DNA of 64,000 nucleotides, taken from Planctomycetota bacterium. GTDB taxonomy: Bacteria; Planctomycetota; UBA8742; UBA2392. How positions within the stretch are numbered: the first letter of the stretch is position 1; every line of letters begins with the position of its first letter. Of this stretch, positions 23,014 through 31,070 are shown in pieces. Position numbers and translations under genes: made by a program. A model generated the notes under the pieces. That model did not search any database. It was given only the letters and a program-made list of their open reading frames with translations, and was not told the origin of the DNA. The stretch covers positions 224,642 to 288,641 of the forward strand of contig JAHBYA010000001.1 in assembly GCA_019636195.1 (NCBI GenBank). Direction: 5' to 3'.

Positions 23014-23636
23014 TGCATACCCACAGCACAACCCGACCCGCGAGCGGCCTCACGGCCGCTCGTTTCGGAAGGCGCGGCTTCACGCTGGTCGAAATGACCA
23101 TGGTCGTGCTGCTGCTGGCGCTTCTGGTGCTCGCGGTTGTGATGGTCGCGGCCATGGCGTTCCGCGATCGCGAGTTGCTGAAAAATGAGGCGCGCTTTCT
23201 GGCGGGCTATCTCGAGAACATCCGCAGCCTCGCGGCCCTGCACGGCAAGACCTACACGGTGCAGTACGACCTGGATGAACAGCGGTTCTTTGTCTGGGAG
23301 CCGCGCCGGGTTGAACAGGGCGAGGTGTACGAAAGCAATGACGACGAAAACCGCGTGGCAAGCGGTTTCCACCCGATGCCCACCCGCTACGACGGCTCCG
23401 GCCAGGCCTACTACCAGGTCTGGATCGACCGCGTCGGCTACGGCGACGGCACCACGTCGCGCGAGCGCAACGTGCGGGTGGACTTTCTGCCCACCGGCGG
23501 CAGCCACTGGCACGTCGTGTATCTGTCCAATGAAGCCGGGGAGTTTTACTCGATCGAGGTCAACCCCTTCACAGGATTTGCCGAGATTTACCCCGGCCAG
23601 CTTGAGATTGAACCGCCCCGCAAGGCTGAGCGATGA
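23013..23636 (+). CDS. minor pseudopilin, GspH-like
   Basis: A 207-residue protein whose start overlaps the gspG stop codon (TGATG). The N-terminus is longer than usual (22 residues), then the prepilin site RRG/FTLVEMTMVV with Glu at position 5 and a hydrophobic helix. The remainder is beta-rich (RFFVWEPRRVEQGEV, NVRVDFLPTGG), as in GspH/FimT-type pseudopilins. It lies between gspG and the GspI-like gene, which supports the GspH assignment, but the sequence outside the N-terminal helix is not diagnostic. It is probably part of the pseudopilus tip. Confidence 0.8.
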   Translation: MHTHSTTRPASGLTAARFGRRGFTLVEMTMVVLLLALLVLAVVMVAAMAFRDRELLKNEARFLAGYLENIRSLAALHGKTYTVQYDLDEQRFFVWEPRRVEQGEVYESNDDENRVASGFHPMPTRYDGSGQAYYQVWIDRVGYGDGTTSRERNVRVDFLPTGGSHWHVVYLSNEAGEFYSIEVNPFTGFAEIYPGQLEIEPPRKAER

Positions 23637-24394
23637 AGCGCGCACGCACAACCGGCTATGCGCTGATTGAGGTGATGATCGCGGTGCTGATCATCGGCAT
23701 CGCGCTGCTTGCGCTGTTGCAGGTGCGCAACCAGTCGCTGTACCAGTTTCTGCTGGTCGGCGACCAGCACACTGCCTCGTGGCTGGCCGAAATGAAGATG
23801 AACGAGCTGGTCAGCGAGAAGCTGCCCGACCTTGAAAACGAAGAGACCTGGACCGATTCAGGCTACGGCGACTTCGCCTATCACGACTCGCGCGTCAACG
23901 ACCTGAACGCCGCCTACAACCAGGACTGGGCCTGGCGCGACGACTTTGCCAAGTTCGAGTTTGAGTGGACCAAAGAGCTGATCTTCCTTGGTCGCACGTT
24001 TCTCGGCACCCGCGAAGACCTTGACGCGTGGGAAGAGCCCTTGAACGACCTGGGCGAAGTCGATACCACGGTCGAGAACCCCCGCGAAAACCCAGCCGCC
24101 CGCGTGGTGCGCGTCACCCTTACCGTCTATCTGCCCGAAGACATTGACAGCTCCGCCGCCGGCAACGACCGCCGATTCCAGACCCACAACGGCCGGCGCT
24201 GCATCCAGTTGGTTACATACGTCGATCCCTCCGGCCTGTTCACAGCCGCCAAGGAAGAAGCCGCCGATGAAGCATCCGGTGGCACAGGCGGTACCGGGGG
24301 AACTGGCGGCACGGGCGGTACCGGGGGTACAGGCGGAACCGGGGGTACAGGCGGAACCGGGGGCACAGGCGGAACCGGGGGCACAGGTCGATGA
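23633..24394 (+). CDS. minor pseudopilin, GspI-like, with (GGT)12 tail
   Basis: A 253-residue protein overlapping the previous gene by four bases. The prepilin site is TTG/YALIEVMIAV (cleavage after Gly8, Glu at mature position 5), followed by an LIIGIALLALLQVRNQ helix as in GspI. The globular part extends to about residue 214. The last 38 residues are twelve tandem Gly-Gly-Thr repeats ending in Gly-Arg. The repeat is encoded by 9- and 18-bp DNA units, so its length may vary. Such tails are not part of ordinary GspI. The next pseudopilin starts inside the stop codon overlap. Confidence 0.82.
   Translation: MKRARTTGYALIEVMIAVLIIGIALLALLQVRNQSLYQFLLVGDQHTASWLAEMKMNELVSEKLPDLENEETWTDSGYGDFAYHDSRVNDLNAAYNQDWAWRDDFAKFEFEWTKELIFLGRTFLGTREDLDAWEEPLNDLGEVDTTVENPRENPAARVVRVTLTVYLPEDIDSSAAGNDRRFQTHNGRRCIQLVTYVDPSGLFTAAKEEAADEASGGTGGTGGTGGTGGTGGTGGTGGTGGTGGTGGTGGTGR
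24278..24387 (+). repeat. tandem 9-bp repeats encoding (Gly-Gly-Thr)12
   Basis: About twelve copies of a 9-bp unit, partly organised as an 18-bp unit (GGCGGAACCGGGGGTACA), at the 3' end of the GspI-like gene. Length changes in multiples of 9 bases would keep the frame, so slippage would change only the tail length. Confidence 0.9.
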
Positions 24395-25281
24395 AGCGTC
24401 GCGGATTTACGTTGATTGAGGTGGTAATCGCGATCCTGATCGCGGCGATCATCCTTATCAGCCTGACGCTCGTCGTGCGCTCAACCGTGGACGCCAAGAT
24501 CGCCATTGAGTCCGAGGCGCGCGCCCGCCGTCTTGGCCCTACCCTGATGGCAATGATCGCCCGCGACTTCCGCAACGCGTGGGTCACCGGCCCCGACGAG
24601 AACGTCGAAATCGAGGGCAAGTGGTTTGAAGGCAAGCAGAACGGCGGCGACAACGACGCCAGTGATGAAGTCTGGTTTGTGACCTCCATTGACAGCTACA
24701 TGCGCTATGAAGGCGCCTCCAGTGAACTGACCGAAGTCGGCTACTACATCAAGCGCAACGAAGTGCCGGACGACAGCCCGCTGGCTGGCCTGTACACGCT
24801 GTACCGGCGCGAGGACTTTCTTGTGGACAAGCGCCCCACCGAAGGCGGCCTTGCAATCAAGCTGCACGACCGCGTCGTGAGCTTTCGAGTATGGTTCTAT
24901 GAAATCCCACGCAACGCCGTGGACGGCCAGGGCAACCTGGATGTAACCCAGCTTGAAAAGATCGTAGAAAAGGGTGGCACCAGCGAAGTCAAGGAATGGG
25001 ACAGCCAACAGAAGCAACGCCTGCCCTACGCGGTGCGCATCGAGCTGATCCTGGATGCCACGCCTATCGACGCCTACAATCGCCGCGAAAGACGGCGCAT
25101 TGCTGTGTACGAGACCCTCATCCGTCTGCCCGACTACCCCAAGATCGACGAGAACTTCAAGCTGTTTTCGGTGCAGGCCCCCACCACGCCCGCGGCCCAA
25201 CCCGGCACCGGCGGTACTGGCGGTACTGGCGGCACTGGCGGTACGGGTGGCACTGGTGGCACTGGCGGCACGGGCAACTGA
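24391..25281 (+). CDS. minor pseudopilin, GspJ-like, with (GGT)7 tail
   Basis: A 296-residue protein starting with the ATG that overlaps the preceding stop (ATGA). The prepilin site is KRRG/FTLIEVVIAIL (cleavage after Gly5, Glu at mature position 5). The rest resembles GspJ: an early long helix, then YYIKRNEVPDDSPLAGLYTLYRRED and VSFRVWFYE strands, typical of this larger pseudopilin. The C-terminus is Pro/Ala-rich then seven Gly-Gly-Thr repeats and Gly-Asn. This second GGT tail on the neighbouring gene suggests a shared function or exchange of the repeats between the two genes. Confidence 0.82.
   Translation: MKRRGFTLIEVVIAILIAAIILISLTLVVRSTVDAKIAIESEARARRLGPTLMAMIARDFRNAWVTGPDENVEIEGKWFEGKQNGGDNDASDEVWFVTSIDSYMRYEGASSELTEVGYYIKRNEVPDDSPLAGLYTLYRREDFLVDKRPTEGGLAIKLHDRVVSFRVWFYEIPRNAVDGQGNLDVTQLEKIVEKGGTSEVKEWDSQQKQRLPYAVRIELILDATPIDAYNRRERRRIAVYETLIRLPDYPKIDENFKLFSVQAPTTPAAQPGTGGTGGTGGTGGTGGTGGTGGTGN
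25204..25275 (+). repeat. tandem 9-bp repeats encoding (Gly-Gly-Thr)7
   Basis: Units of the type GGCGGTACT near the 3' end of the GspJ-like gene. The codon choice differs from the first array (ACT/ACG rather than ACA/ACC), so the two arrays are not a recent identical copy. Confidence 0.9.
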
Positions 25282-25341
25282 CCGGCCTTCAACAATCTGT
25301 ACCCAAATTCCTTGTCGCCATACGAAGCTACACTGCCCGGC

Positions 25342-28300
25342 ATGAGCTTCGTCCATCTGCACGTTCACTCTGACTACAGCTTCCTGGATGGCGGCGCCAC
25401 CGTCACGGGCCTTGCCAAGCGCGCAGCGGACCTGGGCATGCCCGCGCTGGCCCTGACCGACCACGGCAACATGTGCGGCATACCCGACTTCTACGCCGCC
25501 TGCCGCAAGCAGGGCGTCAAGCCGATCATCGGCTGCGAAATCTATGTCGTGCCCTACGCGATGACCGAAAAGCGCAACCCTGACCTTGAAGGCGCCCCCG
25601 GCGGCGAAGGCGGCAAAGAAAACGCGCACCTGGTGCTGCTGGCGGAAACCGAGCAAGGCTACCGCAACTTGTGCAAGGTCGTCAGCAAAGGCTTCACGCA
25701 CGGCTTTTATCGCAAGCCGCGCGTCGATTACGCCACGCTGGCGCAGCACAAAGACGGCTTGATCGCGCTGACCGCCTGCCTCGGCGGCGAGATTCCGCAG
25801 GCCATCATGCGCAGCAAAGACGCTGACCCCGCCCTGTGCAAGATTGACCAGTACCTTGAGATCTTCGGGCGCGAATACTTCTACCTTGAAGTGCAGGCGC
25901 ACCGCGCCAGCCGCACCGGCGAGCTGGAAGATGTCGTCTCCCGGCGCATGTTTGAACTTGCCGAAAAGCGCGGCCTGAAGACCGTGCTCACCAACGACAG
26001 CCACTACCTCAATCCCGACGACTACCAGGCCCACAATGCGCTGCTGTGCATCAACACCGGCCGCTTGCTGACCGACGCCAACCGCCTCGACTACGGGCCC
26101 GATTTCTACCTCAAATCCCCCACCGAGATGGCTGAGCTTTTTCCCAGCCGCGAAGGGCTGGTTAAACACACGCTGGAAATCGGCGACCGTTGCAACGTCG
26201 AGCTTCGCAATGAGGGCTACCACCTGCCCGAGTTCGCCTGCCCCGACGGCCTGACAAGCAAAGGCTATCTGCGCCGGTTGTGCGAAGCGGGCGTGCGGCA
26301 GCGCTACGGCGACAACGCGCTCGCCGCTGAATCGCCGATCCGCCAGCGTCTGGAGTTTGAACTGGCGACGATCGACCGCATGGGCTTCAACAGCTACTTC
26401 CTGATTGTCAGCGACTTCATCGGCTGGGCCAAAGGTCGCGGCATACCGGTCGGGCCGGGGCGCGGCTCGGCGGCGGGAGCCATTGTCGCGTACTCGCTGG
26501 GCATAACGAACCTGGACCCGCTGAAGTACAACCTGCTGTTTGAGCGCTTTTTGAACCCCGACCGCGTGTCGATGCCCGACATCGACATCGACTTCTGCGT
26601 CGAGCGGCGCGGCGAAGTCATTGAGTACGTGCGCAAAAAGTACGGCGAAGAGTGCGTCTGCCAGATCGGGACGTTCGGCAAGCTGCTGGCCCGCGCCGCC
26701 ATCAAAGACGCCGGCCGCGTGATGGGCGTGCCCCTGAAAAAGGTCAACGAGTTGACCAAGCTGGTGCCCGTCATGCAGGGCAAGGTCAAAAAGCTGGCCG
26801 ACTGCATCAAAGAGGAAGACGAGTTCCGCAAGCAGTACGAGTCCGACCCCGAGATCAAAAACCTCGTCGATCAGGCCATGCGCCTGGAAGGCCTGAACCG
26901 CGGCACCGGCGTGCACGCGGCGGGCGTGGTCATCGCCGACCGCGACGTGACCGAGTACCTGCCGGTCATGCGCCAGGAACAAAACGAGTGGGCCGACGAT
27001 GACGATGGCGAGTCGCGCAAACAGCTCAGCAAAGACCGTGAACGCAAGTACGTCGTCGCCACGCAGTACAACATGAACGAGGTTGAAGGCGCGGGCCTGC
27101 TGAAGATGGACTTTTTGGGCCTGCGCAACCTGACCATCATGCAAAAGGCCGTCGAGCTGATTGAGGCCACGGGCGGCCCGCGCATCGACCTTGACCCCGT
27201 CACGGCGCCCAAAGACTCGCCCTACAAAAGCCTGCACACCCTCGATGACGAAGCGACGTACAAGACTTTGGCCGCGGGCGACGGCTTTGGCGTGTTTCAA
27301 GTCGAGTCTGAGGGCATGTGCCGCCTGATGCAGAGCATCAAGCCCAGCACCTTCGAAGACATCTCGGCGGTGCTGGCCATCTATCGACCGGGCCCCCTGA
27401 GCGCCGGCGTGGACAAGGACTTCGCCGCGCGCAAGCACGGCAAGGTCAAGGTCAGCATGCCCGGCGAGCGCGAAGGCATCGCCAACGAAGGCGCCGTCGC
27501 CGAGCTGCGCAAGATTCTCAGCGACACCTACGGCACCCTGATTTACCAGGAACAAGCCATGCTGATCGCGCGGCAGTTGGCCGCGTTCACGCCCGGCGAA
27601 GCCGACAAGCTGCGCAAAGCCATCGGTAAGAAAAACCAGGCCGACATGGACAAGCTGCGCCCCAAGTTCGTTGAGGGCGTGGCCAAGGCTGGCTTCGGCA
27701 AAAAACTAGGCGAGCTGCTGTGGGCGCAGATTGAAGGCTTCGGCAGCTACGGCTTCAACAAGGCGCACACCGTTGCTTACGGCTTGATCAGCTACCAGAC
27801 CGCGTGGCTGAAGACGCACTACCCCGCGCAGTACTACGCCGCGCTGCTGAGCAGCATGATCGGCAACAACGACAAGATCGTTGAGTACATGCGCCAGATT
27901 CGCGCCGCGGGCGTCAAGGTCGTGCCGCCGGATATCAACCTGAGCGCGTCCGAGTTTACGCCCCGCGGCGATACCATTGTGTTCGGCTTGTCCGGCATGA
28001 AAGGCGTAGGCACCAAGGCCGTCGAAAAGATCATCGAAGCCCGCGAGAAGGTCGGCGGTTTCAAAGGTTTCATGCACTTTCTCGATCACATTGACCTGCT
28101 GCACGCCAACAAGGCCGTGCTGGAGTCCCTGATCAAGGGCGGCGCCTTTGACAGCCTTGGCCTCAATCGCCACTCGCTTCTTGAGGGCCTTGAAAACGCC
28201 CTGCGCGTGGCCGCTGAAGCCGCCGCCGACCGCCTGAAAGGCCAGAAGGGCCTGTTTGCCAAGGCCGCAGGCCCGGTGGACGAAAAACAGCGCGACCGCG

Positions 28301-29346
28301 AGACGCTGCCCGACAAACCGCCCTTCACTGAAGCTGAACGCCAGCGCCACGAGAAGGAAACCTTCGGCTTGTACATTTCCAGCAGCCCGCTGGATTCGTA
28401 CCGCGAGCTGTTTGAAAAGTACGCCAAACATCGCGCAAGCTCGCTGAAGGAAGGCGAAGTGGAAGGCGCCGTGCTGCTGGGCGGCTTGGTCAGCGGACTC
28501 AACGTCAGCACCGTGCGCAACGAGCAAAGCCGCAATTACAACCGCAAGATGGCCAAGTTCGACCTCGTTGACGACACCGGCATGGTTAAGGTGACCGTGT
28601 TTCCTGACGTGTATGAGGCGCTAAGCGACGTGATCGTGCCTGACGCACCCGTGTTCGTGCGCGGCAACGTCGAGTACGCCGCCGAAGGCGAGCCGCCCGG
28701 CATTCTCGTCAGCAAGGTCGTGCACGTGCGCGACGCGGAAACCGAGTTCGCCAACGACCAGTCCTTGAAGTTCGACGCTGAGTTCGCACTGTTCACCACC
28801 ATCACCCCGGCCGATTTGCCGGGCGTTGAACAGGGCGCCAAGGTCCGCGTCGGCGGTGCAGTCGCCGGCTTGCGCGCCGGCAAAAGCAAGCGCGGCAACG
28901 ACTACGCGACTTTCAATCTGGCGGGCCCCAGGGGCAGCTTTCGCGTGGTCGCGTTCGGCAACGTCGGCGAGCAATGGGCCGGCAAGCTGCAGGAAGGCTC
29001 GGCGATTTTTGTCGTCGGCACCGTCGATCCTGACCAGAACGGCCGTTACTCAATCAAGGCGGACGACATCGTGCCGGCTGCGCAGGCGCGTTCGCGCTTT
29101 ACCAGCGGCATCTGCCTGACGCTGACCGCGACCGAGATCAACACAGAGCTGCTGGGCAGCCTCAGCCAGATCGCCATGCAGAACAACGGCAGCACACCGT
29201 TGTACTTCAAGATCGTCGGCGAAGACGGCCAGCCGATCGAGTTTGTCGAGGCCGGGCCCAACTTCCGCGTCGCGCCGACCAAAGACTTCGAAGACAAGGT
29301 CGCCACAATCCTGAGCTTCGACCGCATCCAGTACTCGGCGACCTAG
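25342..29346 (+). CDS. dnaE: DNA polymerase III alpha subunit
   Basis: Replicative polymerase of 1334 residues. The start at 25342 is chosen because DnaE begins MSFVHLHVHSDYSF. The PHP domain is intact (HLHVHS, LTDHGN near 39-42, TNDSHYL near 218), so it may retain proofreading nuclease activity. The catalytic palm motif PDIDIDF is at residues 412-418 and GPGRGSAAGA at 371-380. Fingers and helix-hairpin-helix regions follow. The C-terminus holds two OB-fold-like segments, about 1042-1112 and 1165-1245 (KVRVGGAVAGLRAGKSKRGN), then a terminal alpha/beta domain. A second OB fold is unusual. The gene is 60 bases from the pseudopilin cluster and appears to be a single gene. Confidence 0.97.
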   Translation: MSFVHLHVHSDYSFLDGGATVTGLAKRAADLGMPALALTDHGNMCGIPDFYAACRKQGVKPIIGCEIYVVPYAMTEKRNPDLEGAPGGEGGKENAHLVLLAETEQGYRNLCKVVSKGFTHGFYRKPRVDYATLAQHKDGLIALTACLGGEIPQAIMRSKDADPALCKIDQYLEIFGREYFYLEVQAHRASRTGELEDVVSRRMFELAEKRGLKTVLTNDSHYLNPDDYQAHNALLCINTGRLLTDANRLDYGPDFYLKSPTEMAELFPSREGLVKHTLEIGDRCNVELRNEGYHLPEFACPDGLTSKGYLRRLCEAGVRQRYGDNALAAESPIRQRLEFELATIDRMGFNSYFLIVSDFIGWAKGRGIPVGPGRGSAAGAIVAYSLGITNLDPLKYNLLFERFLNPDRVSMPDIDIDFCVERRGEVIEYVRKKYGEECVCQIGTFGKLLARAAIKDAGRVMGVPLKKVNELTKLVPVMQGKVKKLADCIKEEDEFRKQYESDPEIKNLVDQAMRLEGLNRGTGVHAAGVVIADRDVTEYLPVMRQEQNEWADDDDGESRKQLSKDRERKYVVATQYNMNEVEGAGLLKMDFLGLRNLTIMQKAVELIEATGGPRIDLDPVTAPKDSPYKSLHTLDDEATYKTLAAGDGFGVFQVESEGMCRLMQSIKPSTFEDISAVLAIYRPGPLSAGVDKDFAARKHGKVKVSMPGEREGIANEGAVAELRKILSDTYGTLIYQEQAMLIARQLAAFTPGEADKLRKAIGKKNQADMDKLRPKFVEGVAKAGFGKKLGELLWAQIEGFGSYGFNKAHTVAYGLISYQTAWLKTHYPAQYYAALLSSMIGNNDKIVEYMRQIRAAGVKVVPPDINLSASEFTPRGDTIVFGLSGMKGVGTKAVEKIIEAREKVGGFKGFMHFLDHIDLLHANKAVLESLIKGGAFDSLGLNRHSLLEGLENALRVAAEAAADRLKGQKGLFAKAAGPVDEKQRDRETLPDKPPFTEAERQRHEKETFGLYISSSPLDSYRELFEKYAKHRASSLKEGEVEGAVLLGGLVSGLNVSTVRNEQSRNYNRKMAKFDLVDDTGMVKVTVFPDVYEALSDVIVPDAPVFVRGNVEYAAEGEPPGILVSKVVHVRDAETEFANDQSLKFDAEFALFTTITPADLPGVEQGAKVRVGGAVAGLRAGKSKRGNDYATFNLAGPRGSFRVVAFGNVGEQWAGKLQEGSAIFVVGTVDPDQNGRYSIKADDIVPAAQARSRFTSGICLTLTATEINTELLGSLSQIAMQNNGSTPLYFKIVGEDGQPIEFVEAGPNFRVAPTKDFEDKVATILSFDRIQYSAT

Positions 29347-29446
29347 GACAGCCTGCTGCGAACAAGAATCGCTTGCGTAAGCGGCGGCGACAACGCGCAA
29401 GCCGCGCGCTGCCGTACGCGGCCCTTGTTCGGTAACCTGCACAGTC

Positions 29447-30016
29447 ATGCACAGACTCTTTGTTGCGATTGACCTGCCCGATGCAGCCCGCAACGCACTC
29501 GCGGCTGTGTGTCGCGAGGTGGCGGGCGCAAGGTGGACGCGGCCTGATCACCTTCATCTCACGCTGCGGTTCATCGGCGATTGCGACGACGAGGCTGCCG
29601 GCCGCATCAAGGCCGCACTGGCCACAATCAACGCGCCTTCCATGCAACTTGTAGTCCGCGGCGTCGGCGCGTTTCCGCCGCCGCCCAGGCCGCCGCGTAT
29701 TCTGTGGGCCGGCGTCGCGCCCGATCCAGCCCTTTTCGCTCTTCAACAGCAAGTCGAGCGCGCGATCAACGATTGCGGCTTTGCACCCGAGACCCGAAAG
29801 TGGCAACCCCACATCACGCTCGCCCGCATTCCCGTCACAAGGCACAAACGTCCAGCCCGGAACGCCAGTTCCGGGACCAATCCAGCCACATGGCTGCAAC
29901 TCCACGCGGCGGTCAACCTGCCGCCGTTCGAGGTCCGCCACTTTCACCTGTTCCAGAGCGAACTCAGCCCCAGGGGACCGACGCACACCATCCTGCAATC
30001 TGTCCCGTTGTCCTGA
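29447..30016 (+). CDS. thpR: RNA 2',3'-cyclic phosphodiesterase (2H family)
   Basis: A 189-residue 2H phosphoesterase (formerly 2'-5' RNA ligase, LigT). Both catalytic H-x-T motifs are present: His37-Leu-Thr39 (HLTLRFIGD) and His122-Ile-Thr124 (HITLARIP). The N-terminus MHRLFVAIDLPD is typical. The length is normal. The function in bacteria is opening of 2',3'-cyclic phosphates in RNA ends. It converges with the adenosine-kinase-like gene, whose stop codon lies four bases beyond its own, so there is no room for a terminator between them. Confidence 0.93.
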   Translation: MHRLFVAIDLPDAARNALAAVCREVAGARWTRPDHLHLTLRFIGDCDDEAAGRIKAALATINAPSMQLVVRGVGAFPPPPRPPRILWAGVAPDPALFALQQQVERAINDCGFAPETRKWQPHITLARIPVTRHKRPARNASSGTNPATWLQLHAAVNLPPFEVRHFHLFQSELSPRGPTHTILQSVPLS

Positions 30017-30020
30017 CGAC

Positions 30021-30995
30021 TCAACGAACCAGCTCTGCCAGTTTGGCCTCCGGCCGCGCGCCGAAGTGCGAAATGATTTCCGAGGCACAGATCGCGGCAA
30101 CCCGCCCGCACTCAGCCAGCGGCTTGCCCCGCGTGTAGCCGTACAGGAACCCAGCCGCAAACAGGTCGCCGGCGCCCGTAGTGTCCACCACGCGCGCCAC
30201 CGGATGCGCCGGTATCTCCAGCGTATCGTGCGGCGTGATGATCACCGCGCCCTTCTCGCTGCGCGTCAGCACTGCGATGTCGCACTTGCCCCGCACAGCC
30301 GAAACCGCGGCGCCGAAGTCCGGCGCTTCATACAGCGCCATGATCTCGAGTTCGTTCGCGAACAGCACGTCGATGTGGCCGTGCACCAGGTCAAGAAACT
30401 CGGCGCGGTGGCGATCGACACAGAACTTGTCGCTCAGGCTCAGTGAGACCTTTCGACCCGCCTCATGCGCCACCTGGGCGGCCTTGATGTAGGCGGCCTT
30501 GGCCGGCGCGGCGTCAAACAGGTAGCCCTCGAAGTACGTGACTTGGGCACGCTTGATCTGGCTGGGATCAACGTCGTCCGGGCTGACTTCGCCGGCGACG
30601 CCGAGAAACGTCTGCATTGTGCGCTGGGCATCCGGCGTAACCAGGATCAGGCAGCGGCCGGTGGGCCGGCCGTTGCGCGCCGGCGCGGTCGTGAACTCAA
30701 CGCCGAGCGCGCGGATGTCGTGGGCAAAGATGTCGCCAAGCTGGTCGGCGTGGACCTTGCCGATGAAGCCTGCCCGCCCGCCCAGCGAGGCAATGCCGGC
30801 CACGGTATTGGCTGCGCTTCCGCCCGAGACTTCAACGGCGGCGCCCATTTCAGCGTAAAGGCGCTCGGCAGCGGTGGCGTCGATCAGCTGCATTGAGCCT
30901 TTGGGTATGCCCCGCGAGGCCAGAAAGGAGTCATCCGAGTGCGCCAGCACATCCACCAGCGCATTGCCGATTGCAATCACATCAAGTTCGCTCAT
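30021..30995 (-). CDS. PfkB-family carbohydrate/adenosine kinase
   Basis: A 324-residue ribokinase-fold kinase. N-terminal MSELDVIAIGNALVDV, the GGSAANTVAGIASLGG motif near residue 60, the GRCLILVTPDAQRTMQTFLG segment found in the adenosine-kinase-like subfamily, and the PfkB signature with the catalytic base DTTGAGDLFAAGF near residue 270. The substrate is probably adenosine or a related sugar; the family cannot be resolved further. The start at 30995 is chosen because the fold begins there; a reading from 31025 has a poor start context. It is divergent from the DUF2075 gene (75-bp gap). Confidence 0.9.
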   Translation of the reverse strand: MSELDVIAIGNALVDVLAHSDDSFLASRGIPKGSMQLIDATAAERLYAEMGAAVEVSGGSAANTVAGIASLGGRAGFIGKVHADQLGDIFAHDIRALGVEFTTAPARNGRPTGRCLILVTPDAQRTMQTFLGVAGEVSPDDVDPSQIKRAQVTYFEGYLFDAAPAKAAYIKAAQVAHEAGRKVSLSLSDKFCVDRHRAEFLDLVHGHIDVLFANELEIMALYEAPDFGAAVSAVRGKCDIAVLTRSEKGAVIITPHDTLEIPAHPVARVVDTTGAGDLFAAGFLYGYTRGKPLAECGRVAAICASEIISHFGARPEAKLAELVR

Positions 30996-31070
30996 GCGGG
31001 CATTGAACCAGCCAAACCCGCCCAATCAACCAGCCACTTGACCACCCCAAGCCCAGGGTATCCTGGACCC

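Noticed and set aside
24278..25275. Repeat arrays considered as a CRISPR array
   Set aside because: The units are 9-18 bases, in frame, without spacers of uniform length; they encode GGT tails.
24481..27555. Minus-strand open frame (1024 codons) opposite gspJ and dnaE
   Set aside because: Antisense frame with no domain; VPP repeats are the mirror of the GGT repeats.
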